DNA from: Pestalotiopsis fici W106-1
Lineage: Eukaryota; Ascomycota; Sordariomycetes; Amphisphaeriales; Sporocadaceae
DNA length: 64,000 nucleotides
Reading direction: 5' to 3'
NCBI RefSeq assembly: GCF_000516985.1
Contig: NW_006917101.1
Span: forward strand, 1,914,834-1,978,833
The number at the start of each line of letters is the position of its first letter. Within the stretch, counting starts at the first letter, position 1. The notes beneath the pieces were generated by a model. It saw nothing but the letters and a program-made list of their open reading frames with translations. It was not told where the DNA came from and did no database searches. Of this stretch, positions 1 to 12,122 are shown one piece after another. Made by a program: the position numbers and the translations under genes.

Positions 1-680
1 AAGGCCTTGTTGAGCATCGTATCCATGCCAGAGACGAAAGATTGGACCAAAAAAGTGCGTGCTGGCGACCAATGTCTTGAAGATGGATCGCAGCATGAGC
101 GGGCCGTTGAGGGTCGAAATTGCGATTGAAACGATGGTGTCCTCCTTGACGGCGTCATCGTCTGGGTCGGACGATGGCGATGCGATCTTGAACTTGCCCG
201 CAGTGTTGTGTGTCTTCATGAGACGGAGCGCGATTGCAGAGCGCTCTACAGTGACGCAGCCGGTTGGCGTAATGAGCTGCGGCGATTTGCCCAAAACATG
301 CGTCTCCTTCAGTTGAGAAAGCGCGCGTTTCTTGACCCGCTCAAAGAGCTTGAGTTCAATCCAAAGTCGTAATCAATCTTGAGCTCCTCGATCAATCAGA
401 AAATCGTCTCGAACTGGGAGTGCTAGAGGCGCGTTGGTAGGATTGCATTCGTGAATTGTTTTGACGCTCAATCTGACCTGGAGACGCAACAGAGTAGGTT
501 TACGATTCCTTCTCCGACCTTGTACTTTTGTTGGAAGATTTCTTTGATGTGTTTCGAAAGTTCTGAATGGTATCGAGTTAGTCCACAAAGAAAGCAGTTC
601 CATTCTTGGGAATAGCTGTCCAGTAGCCCTACGTCGGTGCTAATACTTCCGAAAGCGCTACGAACAATTCATATCAACCG
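1..680 (-). pseudogene. Remnant or partial unidentified gene running off the left edge
   Basis: Read on the minus strand, positions about 680-480 hold an open frame ending near LLCCVSR. A plausible 55-bp GT...AG intron follows. Then comes a block with an in-frame TGA (possibly from TGG) and an apparent frameshift near 360-375. From about 372 down to position 1 there is an uninterrupted frame of about 124 codons containing QLITPTGCVTVERSAIAL and continuing beyond the window. The blocks look like ordinary protein sequence, and their order and spacing suit one gene, but the TGA and the frame change argue that it is broken. I do not recognise the family. An undetected extra intron could make it functional, so the pseudogene call is tentative. 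Confidence 0.35.
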
Positions 681-946
681 CACATCTTGTTCACCTAGAT
701 ACAATGTCTATGCAGGTGTGGTTAATTAGATACAAGAGAAGACTTTCGGTGGCATTCCTATCGGTGACACAGGGTCTGTTGCATTACGTCTTGACTGCAT
801 CGCGCATCTTTGCGGTCGCTGCTCATGGGAGTATCACCTGGCCTCTGGCGGGCCAATTGAGTCTATACTTCTGGAGCGTCCATTCGCCTAAACACCAAAT
901 CATGCGCACACTGCCCTACTTCCTGTTTGCAACCCGCCGCATTAGC
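681..946. other. Intergenic, nothing recognised
   Basis: This short spacer separates the left-edge remnant from the 3' end of the NLR-like gene. Small frames here lie antisense to, or next to, the NLR 3' end and show no family motif. Confidence 0.5.
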
Positions 947-3900
947 CTACAGGACAACATTGAAGAAGTGCTTCCTGTCCTCTTGGTCAAGTCTACTGCT
1001 ATCACGCTCAATTCGAGTATCAACCTCCAATCCTCGATCAATCAGCGACCATGTCCCCAGGTCTCTGTCCTCACCTGCTCGTTCAGCTAGCAACAACGTC
1101 TGTAATTCCTGGCGCCACAGAAGTGCGTTTTGACGATCTGTCTCATGTATCCAACTCCGAGATAGATAGCGAAATGCGGGATCAGGATCAGCTCCACGGC
1201 TCACCAAGTCCTGGACTATATCTGCCCTACCACATTTGATCGCTGTGGTAATGGGAGTGTCGACAAGAACACACTGATCATCGATATCCGCCATCACAGA
1301 TAACGAGGTTCTCCCGTTACGAGACACAAAATTGACGTCTGCTCCATGATTCAGCAGCAGGGTTATGATATTTCGGTTAACTCCCCATATGAGCGCGAAA
1401 AACAATGGTGATTCGTGATCGTTTGTGCAAGTGTTGGCGTCAGCTCCATAGTTAATCAGTAACTCAACCATGTCCCTGTTCTTAGATATGATTGCTTGGA
1501 GAAGCGGAGTTAGCTGATTTGGAGGCGCGAGATTGACATCCACTCCGTGATCCAGCAAGATCTTGACCATTTCACAATCTCCGTCTGTGATTGCGTGAAG
1601 AAGCGGCGTTAGCCGGTTTGGAGGCGTGAGATTGACATCTGCTCCATGATCCAGCAAGATCTTGACTGTTTCACAACCGCCATTCGCGACTGCTTCAAGA
1701 AGCAGGGTAAGCTTATTCGGAGATGTGAAATTCGCGTCTGCTCCACGCTTCAGGAGAAACTCAGTTATCTCTGAGGCCTGCTGCTTGATCGTAAAAGTCA
1801 GAAGTGTCCCAATACAGGAAGGAAACTGCCCATCATTGCTCAACATGTATTCAAGTTTGACGTTAGTGATAGGATCCAACAGCAACTCAACCAAGCCTCG
1901 ATCGTGTGATTCAATAGCCGTTAGAAGAAGTATCTTGATGTAGAAGCCCTGGGAATGGATGCAATTATCAATGTTGCTTTTAGCAGCATGTTTTAAGAGC
2001 ACCTTCACCACAGCCAGGTTTCCACATTCAGCCGCCCGATGCAGCGCTGTATAGCCCTCTTTGTTCTTGAGTCTCATGTTGGCCCCAGATTGTAGAAGCA
2101 GCTTGACTATAGTTCCGCTGCATCTCCTTGCTAGGTGCAATGGAGTATTGGCTTGAAAATTCGAAGCATTGATGTTGGCTCCCCTATTCAAGAGAAAACC
2201 CAAGATGTCATATTGGGGGTCGCTTGCAGAGTCCAGAGGAGTCCCCCAAAAACTTGAAAGTTTCTCTATGACTCGATGCAATGGTGTATTAGCGTCGCGA
2301 TCGAAGGTGTTGATGATCCTGTAGGAGATGTCGGCGTTTGATTTAGATACCCAGTCCAGCAGCGACTTTCCTATACTCAAATAGCCTCTGTCGCAGGCCC
2401 AGAAGAAAGCAGTTTTATGATAGGTACTGTCCGTCGCATATAAGTCTGTATTTGTGACATTGAGGAGCATTTCAACAGTCTCCTTCAACCCTAAAATAGA
2501 TGCAACAATCAGGCTCGTAGGATTCCTTGGATAGTAGTACGTATCCATTGCCATTTGCCAGTATGTTTCAAACCAAGGTTGGACTTGCTTTGAGCTCGAA
2601 TTGCACAGATTTCGTGATTGTGTGACTAGTATCTCGTTGACGTGACCCGCCCCACGGAAATGTCCGGGCCAGTTGCGCGCGGCATAATAGAAAAGCACGC
2701 CGTAATTTGAACCATATCGCTCAAGATAAGACATACAACTCTTTGCCATCACGAAATGGGAATGGTGGGGATGAAATGAATGTTCCCATCGGACGACGGG
2801 TCCAAGCAAAGCATTCTCTGGCGGTCTAGGTGATTCCATCACCAGGAACTCTTTGACCGTCTGATGAGCTAGGTACGCTTTTCCGCCTCGAAAAACCACC
2901 AGAAGTTTGGAAAACTCTCTTGTAAATTTCGTGTTACGGCTTATCGCTTTCTCGTCAACAGAAGCGTCTCCACTCATCGAGAAAGCCACAGCCAGCTCCT
3001 CAGTCAACAACGGTTCCGTGGCTGCCAAGATAATGTGCAGAAGTCTTCGAGTTTTGGCATTTGTCTCGTCATTTTGTTCTCTGCTCAGAATCTTCTCATA
3101 AGCAGCGCTGACAGTTCGCGGAAGTTGTTGGATCACAGTCTTCAGAGCGCTTTTTGACGTCTCGATTGTGTTTTTCAGAATGTCTATCATCAAAGAGACC
3201 CAAAGGTATGTGCGATTCTCCACTTTGGTCAGTTCGTTCTTGATGAGGTCAGTGACGTCCGGCTCGAGGTCGAGGTCCTCGCCTAGGTCGTCGACATTGT
3301 TTTGGATGACGATATCAATCTCTCGAGATATCTTATCCATCTCTTGCTCACTTTCTCCGCTCAAGTGAATGATCAGCTCCCTTTTTTGCAATTTACGAAG
3401 GCCTCTACTGATATCTTCGTAGGGTCTACTCGTCAACAGGAGCTTGAGGGGAGGGACCGTTTTTTCCATGTAGAGCTTTTCCAAGTTTTCCATCAAAAAG
3501 GACCTATCGTCGGCTGCACATTCATCGAAGCCATCGAGGATACAGACGAAACATTCCACAAGCTGCTTCTGAAAGATATCAATCAAGATCTTCCAAAGAT
3601 CTGTGCGAGAGTTCAAAAGTTGACCGTCCTTCTCAAATTTGGACAAAAGGTTCACATCCAGTAGGGATAGGTTTTGTTCAAAGACTTGATGCAACAGACA
3701 TCTGAGAGAACTCAAAAGCGTTTTCTGATCATCTAGATCGTCCTTGAAAAAGAAATAGCAAGTCAAGTGTTTGTCAGTGGTTGGGAGGACGTCATCAACC
3801 AAGTATTTCGACAGGACAGATTTTCCGCAGCCAGGGTCAGCAGAAACCCAAAGAAGGCTGGCTTTCTTGCTTTGTTGCCATTCTTGGAATTTTGTATGGT

Positions 3901-5191
3901 GCTTGAACCACTCACAGGTCCCTTCGTCTCGTTTTGGGTTTCTGTCTTTTCTGTCTCTGTATGGCACCGTGGCGAGTTTGCTCAGAAATGCGCGTTTCCT
4001 AGAGAGCTTTGCGTCTGTAGTATTGCCAGAAGGCCCTATTTGAGCTACTTGCTATCAGTAATGGATCTACTATGGTGGATTGAAATGACTTACTTTGCTC
4101 GATTCCTCGGTGAGAATCTGCATCTCTGAGTCTTTGGCGAGTGGCGATTCGGTCCTGCTGCAATATGGATTCGTATACTTGGCGAATGAACTTTACAACC
4201 TCGGCGTCAGACAAGTTCCGAATGACTGATTCGTCACCGCCTATCAAACGGGCCTTGAGTGCCATATAGCACTCTTTGAACTTCTCAATGGGCAGGTGTT
4301 GCTTTGGGTATATCTGTAAAATGATTTTGAAGAACAGCTGGTGCAAGTCGGATGAATACAACGAGTTAATCTCCTGTTTGAGAACCAGATCGGTGGGATT
4401 GACAAAGGGTAGATAATCCGGCAGATCGCCATCCAGAGCAACAGGAATGATTCCATGGTCTAGACAGTCATGATCCTTCCTGATCCTCATGAATGCGATT
4501 TCCGTCAAAACATGATGGAACCATGCGCTTCCATTCCTAGCGTTCTCTTCGACCATTGCACGAATATTACTCTTCAAATGATCCCTTGGCTGGCCCTGGG
4601 AATCCCTATATGCCTTCGCCACGGATTGGACATATTGTTCAGCAGCAGCATTGACACAGTATTGTCGCAGCACCTCAGAACTGAAAACGATAACCTTATT
4701 CGCATAGGTCGGCTCGTATGTGTTTTCGCGGTCATCATTGCGAGGTAGCAGACGCAACTGACTCGACAGTATGTTTCGGATTGCTGCATTTTCGTTTTCA
4801 TCCCCTAGTCCATGACGAGGAAGAAGCGGTGTTCTGTCAGAAATGACACGACAGCCTGCAGCCTCGAGCCATTTAATGATTTGAATCACACACCAAGCGT
4901 GGGAGGTGCCAGCGACAGGATTATCGTGCGCGTAGACCGGAAAAACGATCGGTTGGTTCGAGGATGAAAAAATGTCAATTTGTTTGAGTGACTCAAGGAT
5001 CTTGTCGAAAAGAGAATCTAGGGCTGTGGCACGAGTTAGCTAAATGACAAAATCCTATTAATCAACCTAGAGTCTGCTCGTGTCTGTTTCGAGGTCGGAT
5101 GTTGGGCACCAAGTCAAAGAATCGCCGTACACATACCGGCCTCAACGCTCAAATTATCTCCGGACGTTGGCTGCGTATCAGCGACAGACAT
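947..5191 (-). CDS. NLR-like STAND protein: TIR/SEFIR-like domain, NACHT, ankyrin repeats
   Basis: Three exons give 1,355 codons: 5191-5137, 5017-4094 and 4035-947. The introns are 5136-5018, with a CTAAC branch site, and 4093-4036; both junctions keep frame. Residues about 35-215 look TIR/SEFIR-like: strand IVFPVYAHDN, helix, strand CRVISDR, strand KVIVFSS, and a W...LTE motif with Glu about 191 where TIR enzymes carry their catalytic Glu. NACHT follows, with Walker A DPGCGKS about 393-399, Walker B CILDGFDE about 491-498, and LLTSRP. Residues about 890-1335 are ankyrin repeats with TPLH and LLL-G-A patterns. Proteins built this way are signal-sensing ATPase switches, linked in fungi to non-self recognition and cell death. 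The N-terminal assignment is by fold pattern only; the NACHT and ANK calls are firm. A membrane protein gene lies 294 bp upstream on the same strand. Confidence 0.85.
1505..1702 (-). repeat. Two near-identical 99-bp ankyrin repeat units
   Basis: Two adjacent 33-codon units in the NLR-like gene share nearly the same DNA, including matching stretches such as CCAGCAAGATCTTGAC. Both encode NL-PPN-LTPLL-AI followed by VKILLDHG-DVN. A third, more diverged unit lies beside them at about 1703-1800. The DNA-level identity suggests recent unit duplication or gene conversion, a known property of fungal NLR repeat domains. Confidence 0.7.
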
Positions 5192-5485
5192 TTTTGGCCG
5201 CTGCCGCCATCAAGCGGTCTTGTAGAGAGTACAAATCAGACTGAAAAGTTAGAAATGCAGGACTGGAGAGTTGCGAAGAAGTAATAAAGCGGCAGGTGCT
5301 GCGCAGGGCTGCGAGGGGCTGAGCTTACCGCCTGGAGCTGCTCGTTGATTCGGCGAGCAAGTCAACGATGCATCAAACACAGCCCTCGTGCAAATACATG
5401 CATGCATCGAGGCTCAGGACCTCGGGACTCCCTGAGGTGGTTCATTAGGACTCGACATCCTCCTCCCCATGTACAAAATCTCAAC

Positions 5486-6931
5486 TCATAATTCAGGACT
5501 CCTTCTCTTTTCTTCTGCCTTCTTCCTCAAATCCAGAGTGTGATATGCTCTTTTCCAGAACTTTTTGTGAATGTTATTTCGCGTGTTTTGTTCTGAATAT
5601 TCCAAACCCCCAGGGAAAAAGATGTTGACAAGTGACAAACCTGCCGTGGGTACCCACTTTTCAAGCTCAATTAGTGCTCCATGGACCCCTATAGCGTATA
5701 TCATCTCTGGGGCTCTAGTGCTAGCTACAGAAGGCTTTTTCCACTTTGACAATGTCTGAGCTCTCTCTATACTGATTGGCTTGATCGGCTCGAGCCACGA
5801 AGGAAGCCCGTCGACTTTTGACATTGATGCCAACCATTTTGGCATGGGATGGGACGTCGCGGTATTTTGTTTCTCTTGTGCTGCATTATTCGATACCCAT
5901 GCACTCAAGTCCGACAGATTCTGGCAGTCTTCTTCCAAGTCCACATTGGCGTCAGTTTCATCCACAAAAGGGCCTCGGCGGCCAACAATGATCTGCGCCC
6001 GCGCGAAGGGGGTCAGGTGGAAATCGGAGGTCTCGGGCTGCCTGGTCGTTCCGGCGGCGTAGATGTTCTGTAGCATACCAATTGCTCCGATACCGATCAT
6101 GAACCACGTCCGCTCTTTTAATCCAGACACACTGATGAGTAGAAGACTCCACAACATTGCCAGTATGACCGTTATCCATCGGATTCCGACTCTTTGAGAA
6201 GCAGCGATACCAGTGGCGAGGCTTTCCAAGTCCCACGAACCCTTGCTACTTATAAAGACCATGACATGACTATGGCCGTTACCACGGGTTAAACATGTCA
6301 CTTTTTCCTTTTCTAGTCGGCGACCCGCCCATTTCTCTTCGTTCCACTGAGGTGAAGCGCAAGTTAGAGCGACAAGCACGTTGCCGCCGAGGGCAACAAG
6401 CAAGACTCCCCAGTCGTTGTACAGAGCCAGGGGTATAATTGCAATCCCAAGCTGTACAAGAAGTGTTGCCCATCCAAGCCACCACACGAAGTCTAGGTCA
6501 GGCCTCGACACGGGCCCGACTTCAAAAATGTCAATCCTGATACTGGTATGCGGAGCACCATCATCAGGAGAAAACTCGTGTCTACATCTAATCTCATGGT
6601 CGCGGAGAAGTCGGCCAAGGGCCCATGACTGGACTTCCCGGGCAAAACCATTCGAGCAGTTGACAAGCACTGACGAGATTTCATTTTTGGGCATCAATCT
6701 CATTTCTCCAACCGCGGCGAGGAGACTGGAGAAGCCATAGGCAACCCAACCAAATGAAAAACAGACGGGAGCGACTGGGACAAAGATCTTTGAACCCGGT
6801 ACTCGTATCGTAAACCCCGTTTGCTGAGCAATTGCAGTTTGCACAATGTCGCCGCCGATGAGCAGAAGAAGGCTGAGAATGTCACTGGGCCAGCTGAATT
6901 GCTGGCGCAGCTCATCGGCCGTGCTGGCCAT
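5486..6931 (-). CDS. Conserved fungal integral membrane protein, about six helices
   Basis: A single exon of 481 residues. I chose ATG at 6931 (MASTADELRQQF) because the longer open frame begins only with a TTG codon. Hydrophobic segments lie near residues 15-35, 45-72, two between 150 and 195, 250-273 and 278-296. A long soluble segment with the motif GRRGPFVDE and a basic C terminus follow. There is no signal peptide and no catalytic motif I recognise. It sits on the same strand as the NLR-like gene, just upstream of it. The pairing could be functional, for example as a membrane partner, but that is inference from position only. The reading as a membrane protein is firm; the function is unknown. 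Confidence 0.75.
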   Translation of the reverse strand: MASTADELRQQFSWPSDILSLLLLIGGDIVQTAIAQQTGFTIRVPGSKIFVPVAPVCFSFGWVAYGFSSLLAAVGEMRLMPKNEISSVLVNCSNGFAREVQSWALGRLLRDHEIRCRHEFSPDDGAPHTSIRIDIFEVGPVSRPDLDFVWWLGWATLLVQLGIAIIPLALYNDWGVLLVALGGNVLVALTCASPQWNEEKWAGRRLEKEKVTCLTRGNGHSHVMVFISSKGSWDLESLATGIAASQRVGIRWITVILAMLWSLLLISVSGLKERTWFMIGIGAIGMLQNIYAAGTTRQPETSDFHLTPFARAQIIVGRRGPFVDETDANVDLEEDCQNLSDLSAWVSNNAAQEKQNTATSHPMPKWLASMSKVDGLPSWLEPIKPISIERAQTLSKWKKPSVASTRAPEMIYAIGVHGALIELEKWVPTAGLSLVNIFFPGGLEYSEQNTRNNIHKKFWKRAYHTLDLRKKAEEKRRSPEL

Positions 6932-7350
6932 GGTGCAACCGACTTGAATCACTTCCAAAGGACAAGAGTGCAAAGTCGTGGGAATGATTGAACAACATCA
7001 CAAGGAATCAATCTAGTGATGAGTAAGTAACGTTCTAGACTGGATAAGATGGCTCATTCTTTGAACTCAGGTGCTCAAAATTCAGGCTGAAGGATCATAA
7101 TGCTGCGACGGTCATCGTTGAGGGAGCTACCAAGTGGTGACTGGGGTTTTGCTGCAACGCCCCGCTGTCGGGTTCTACAACAGAAATGTATTAGCGAGCA
7201 CTGCCCCCTCAATCCAACGACAAGGCAGCACGTTCGTTTCGATCTTTTTGATACACAAGGTGTAGAATGTCTTGGATTTGAACTTTATTTTGAGCTGCTA
7301 TTTGCGGCACTGATGCACTTGCTCCAAGAATACTGAATAAAACAGATTTA
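6932..7350. other. Intergenic, promoter side of the membrane protein gene
   Basis: This spacer lies between the 5' end of the membrane protein gene and the 3' end of the hydrolase gene. I see no further gene and no clear regulatory motif. Confidence 0.5.
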
Positions 7351-8599
7351 TCAGTGCTTTTGGATCCAATCCTCCACGACAGCAGCGATTTCTAGATTGT
7401 TCTTCTCCACGTGCATAAAGTGAGAGTTGCCATGGATGCCAATATCGGCAAGCTTGATGAAATCGGGATTGCCGCCAACTTGCTTGAGATAGTCGACAAT
7501 GCAGTGGTCATATGTAATGTGCACGCTGGCCTCGCTGGTGACCATGAGGTAGGGGACACTGGCAATCTTGGGGAGCTGTCGTGCCGGCTCCTTTTGGCGG
7601 TAGCAGTTTCGTTTCGCCAGCGACTCTTCACCGACAGATTCAATCTCGAGTTCTGCAGCATGTTGTTAGTCCATCTTTGTTCATCGACGGTCATGATCAG
7701 ATGTACTAGACCATAGTATACGTACCTGATGAATTGGAAATGGCGGGCTCATAGTCAACCGCGGTCCATGTAAAGCCGTACGGCGTACTGGCAGAGCCTC
7801 CTAATCCATACCCGTAGCTCCAGAAGGGCACGCTGGCAGCCTCAATATTGATGCTAGCAGCGATATACTGCGGACAGTCATTGCTCATCAAGATGGGGAA
7901 CCGCGAGCCGAGCGAATGCGAGATGATGTAGGCATTGGCGCCGAGAAGCGCCAGTAGCTGGCAGCCAGCAAGACGCATGGCATTCTCCTGAGCAATGTAG
8001 CTCGAAGTCAGGGGAATAAAGGTCTTCTTGAAGTTGTCAAAGATGGGGTCCCCGTTCTGTCCCGAGCCCGGCCATTGTGTGTGCAGCACGGCCTGGGGGT
8101 AGTAGTTGTACAGCTCGACGGCCGTGAAGCCAATCTCGACATTCTCGTTGGAGGTTCCGGCGACCATGGTGAAGCTGGCCAAGTTATTCTCGCTGCTGCG
8201 TCCTATCGAGTTGGAGTCGACCAGATATACGACATAGCCCTTTCTCGTGAAATACGACGCCCAACCTTCACGTCCATCGGGCGTATTGAGCCATGTAGAA
8301 CCCGCAATACCGCCTCCATGAATAAACACAAGCGGATTAGGCTTGTGGTTGTTACAGAGAGGTGTCAACTTTTCCACGTAGAGCTGATCCACCGTCAGTG
8401 TGCCGGTGGTGGCATTAAGTGACCGGCCGCCGACGTAGAATTGATCACGATGATACGGCGCCTCGGATGATTTGCAATGGATATTGATGGCGTTGACGCC
8501 GGTACAGTCGACGGTTTCCTCGGCCCGACGGGTGGCGTCCTTGACGGCGGCAGCCCAGGCGCCGACTGCGAGGGTTGCACATACGAGAAAGTTGACCAT
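7351..8599 (-). CDS. Secreted alpha/beta hydrolase (lipase/esterase-like)
   Basis: Two exons, 8599-7726 and 7652-7351, around a 73-bp intron (7725-7653), give 391 residues in a continuous frame. I chose ATG at 8599 because MVNFLVCATLAVGAWAAA is a good signal peptide; an upstream in-frame start would bury it. The oxyanion motif HGGG is at about 94-97. The nucleophile elbow is SHSLGS, with Ser about 229. The C-terminal GNSHFMHVEKN probably supplies the catalytic His. This suits an extracellular serine hydrolase of the fungal lipase/esterase type. The substrate cannot be told. The elbow has Ser instead of the usual first Gly, which several secreted fungal esterases also show. Confidence 0.85.
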
Positions 8600-10377
8600 T
8601 TTGGGCAGTGTTATTAGAATTAACAATAAGATATTAGAATAGTCGGGTAGCTTTGGCGTTGAACGAGCGTATTGCACCAAACAGCGTCCTGAGGAAAGGA
8701 GTGAAATGTTTGGCGCAGAAGTTTGAACCTGAAATCATGCCCGGTCCAAAGGCGACAGTCGGACCATTTTTCTTTCTTGAAAAAAACTGGCAAATATCGG
8801 GACCCCGAGATATCGTGCACATGTTCAAGCAGTTGGCAAATTGCTTGCATGGGTGTTTGTACATGCTCCACGGGTCTATTGGAGCAAACCTGCAATGAGT
8901 CTCCGGGGTCAGAGGGATATGCTGCTAGGATTGAGAACTGGGCCCAGTTGCGTCCTCCTCCATGAGCGTATTTATATCTACCCAATTGACCTTTTGAACC
9001 ACTACAGGTATACCATCTGTTCGAGACTTGTGTTTCTGTATAAAACGTACATTGACTGACAAGATGAAAAGACTTGGTAAAAGTAGGCGACTGCAGGTAA
9101 TTTTCCCGGGAGCGACAACGCAGTGTAGGCAGTTTCTGAATACGCAAAGAACCCTGAAGATGCGTTATTAGTGTTCACTCCATACTCTAGGATTCTGTGC
9201 TTGGCAGTCAAGGGCGCGAGCCGCCTTGTCGGGAAGAATGCAGGGTTCAAATGCTTGCATAGTCCACTGAATGCAACCGACCGTTGGCTAATCCCTTTTG
9301 TCTTTGCGTCAAATACATGAATATTTCTCCATCGTAGTGCAGATTTCATCTCGTCTTATTGTCGGAATTTGACCCGATATCCGCGAGCTTCTGGCTGCTA
9401 TTATGGGCAACGTTATTGCTCGGAGCATCTGCACCATGTAATGGCCTTATAGCCCCACATGGTAAAACACTAATTAGTGAGTAGCGCCCTGTATTCTAGA
9501 CCAACAGCGCTGGAGTTGCGCCTGTGACGAGTCACGACCCCCTCGCAGCTATCTTCCCAACTAGGATCCAAGAGCAGCAGCATAAGACCGATATCCAACA
9601 CTTTCATCTCTTGTCTGCCGGCACCAGCCGGATCATCCGATCATTTCCCCAGAACTAACATTCAAGTGGACCGCTGCTGGTGCTTGTATCCACTACCTAA
9701 TCGTTGGATCAAGGACAAATAAAGTAGCCCCGTATCGAAAATCTCGACCCCGGACAGCATCAACCATACGTTTAGGCGGTCTGGTACCGGATGTCGGGTC
9801 CTCAAGTGATAACAGTGGCCTCGCTTCGCCCATCTATACAGATTAGGCAGTTCTACGAAACTCCTGAATGGACAAGCGACCCTGGAGTTTGATGTCCTTG
9901 TCCTTGTTCACAATCGAAAGTGTTCACTCAAAGCCGAGGCGGTCTTCTCGCAAGATCAATCTCTTTGCTTCAGCAGCCACAACATCGGAATTGTACGCAA
10001 GTCGAGCCCGAACCATGTCACCGGAGTTCTAGAAGTATTCAGAGCCTTGACCCAAGGGGCTGGAAGCGATGTTCCCTCGTCTCGTTTCTGCGGCAGAGTC
10101 GCGGTCCGTCACGCCACCAATACGGCCAGGAAGTTTTTTCAAGCCCAACTTGGCGTTCAGGATGCAGAGTTTAAAATTCAGTGATTAAGGGATCCCCTGC
10201 TTCATGACTACCGCCTAATTATGGAACGTTTACTTGGGTCGAGGTGTTGACTTTAGGCTTATTCAAGCTGGAACCTCCCAACTCATTGAAATCTCGTAGG
10301 ATACCGTCGATGGTGGTCTGGGAACAACTTTGTCTCTCTTCGTCTGTTGTTTGTCCTTTATAGCGTCCAACTCAACA
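8600..10377. other. Intergenic region of about 1.8 kb, nothing recognised
   Basis: Base composition is ordinary. Several short frames occur on both strands, but they overlap each other, lack domain motifs and do not join through convincing introns. The stretch holds the promoters of the divergent hydrolase gene (-) and SAT4-type gene (+). Confidence 0.5.
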
Positions 10378-11730
10378 ATGGAACTCACTGCTGGTGCTCG
10401 TGCTGGATCCGCATTCATTGGCAAGACTCCCAACAACCAAGATGACTTCTTCATCATTCGTGGTTGGTATCGGTCCTATGGTCTCTACACCGCCAACGCC
10501 AGCGACGGGTTTCTCTACGCCGCCAAAAGACCCGAACACGCGATAGACGAGTCAAAACAAACGTCCATAATTATTGGCATGCTCATTGTCATCCTCGCCA
10601 TTGTGCTACCGACCATCGGACGGCTCGTCATCAGACTCAAGAATAATTCGACAAGGTTTGGCTCCGATGACTGGGCCATTCTTGTTGCTGCGGTACGAAA
10701 AGACTCGAAATCAGATACAACCCGAGGCAGCATCCAATAATGCCATGAACATCAAATCTAACCATCAATGATAGTGCCTCGCAGTAGTGTACCCCTGCCT
10801 CCAGATCTCTACAGTCATCAACAACGGAGCGGGTCGGCACATTTGGGAAAGCACATATGCCGACTACAATACATATGCCTACAATTTGGGCATATGCCAA
10901 CTCATCTTCTTTATTTCCGTCGGTCTCATCAAGGTCTCGATTACCCTTTTTGTCAGACGGTTGGCCGACGGAGCATCGAAGGCATGGAGGATCTTTGCCG
11001 ACGTGTTCTTGGGAACACTAATCATCTATCTTGCCATGGCACTTTTTTGTACGTTTCAGCCCATTTACTTGTGGATTCCAATTAATGAACGTCTTGAACA
11101 GGGTGGGTGTTTAGTTGCTCGCCACCTCGCGCGCGATGGGACAAGTGGTATGCGGGCAGCTTGACCGACCCGGCGCACTGCGGAAACCTCGTCATCCAAG
11201 CCAGAACTCTCAGCATTATACATGTGATACAGGTACCAGATCATCCTCATGTTGTCATATGTGCGCACAAGTTGCCTTGCTGACCAAGCTCGTAGGGCTT
11301 CATTCTCCTCATGTCTCCCGTCATTATTCTGTGGCACATTCGTATCAACCTGGCCAAAAAGATCCGCCTGTTTACCATTTGGCTTGTCGGAGGGATTTCT
11401 GTCCTCGGGGGTTTACTCCAGCAGACAACCACGACTGTCACCAACGACAATTTCTGGGAATACACCGTGATACTTCGGTGGACGGCGCTGGATCTCGCGC
11501 TGGGGATTATGGTCGCTTCGCTTCCGGTCCTGGACACCGCCATCATGGGCACGTTCCGTTCATCGACGAACAAGTCTGCTGGATATTCCGGCTCCCATCC
11601 CAACCCACGCGGTGGTTCGAATCGCTGGACGGGCCATCGAGGCAACCTGGTCGCAAATCAAGCACCAAATAATGACGACACGGAGTCGGTAGAACATATC
11701 ATGTTAACGACAAAATCTGCAAATAGATGA
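10378..11730 (+). CDS. SAT4/PTH11-like rhodopsin-domain membrane protein
   Basis: Four exons, 10378-10692, 10775-11048, 11102-11232 and 11296-11730, give 384 residues. The introns are 82, 53 and 63 bp, and the frame is kept at every junction. ATG at 10378 gives MELTAGARAG; the frame upstream has no ATG. Family marks are the DDWAILVAA start of the second helix, the FSCSP...WD..Y loop, several membrane helices, GGISVLGG, and the late helix block DLALGIMVASLPVL. This is the fungal 'rhodopsin domain' family, whose members include PTH11-type receptors. The ligand and signalling role are unknown. The polar tail after about residue 330 is probably cytosolic. Confidence 0.85.
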
Positions 11731-12122
11731 ATTTGACCATTTATTGGAAGGGAACCCCCTTCAGTCTCGTGTACGATCGAAAGTGTTGACATAAGAAATA
11801 AAATGGGACGAATGCCTAGAGAGGGTAATTAGAACGGCAAAAGGGAAAAGAATTTAGGAAAGAAATTTGAGAAAGAAATAATGCCTTCTTAACCGGTCAC
11901 GCCCTCGACGTTTTACGACAGATGATACTACATTAGGATCTGAGCTGCTTTTCGGTGAGTTTCTCAACATCATCCCGAGTGGTCTGGTTCAATGATTGCG
12001 CTCTGCAGTGCGCGTCCTCGAAGCCGTGTAGCTTAGTTGGCAGCCTCCCCTCTCCTCCTTCTCTAGCATCTCACCTCCGAGGACTGCTGTGCAAAGCTCT
12101 GGGAATCCTTGAAATTATCCCT
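11731..12122. other. Convergent 3' spacer
   Basis: This lies between the 3' ends of the SAT4-type gene (+) and the possible RRM gene (-). It is AT-rich and purine-rich near 11800-11900, as expected for 3' UTRs. There is no gene evidence. Confidence 0.5.

Noticed and set aside
8620..9147. 175-codon minus-strand frame upstream of the hydrolase gene
   Set aside because: It overlaps the hydrolase leader, has no motif and no joining exon.
12020..12095. Possible tRNA on the plus strand (TAGCTTAGTTGG, D-arm-like)
   Set aside because: No T-arm and no matching acceptor stem follow at the right distance.
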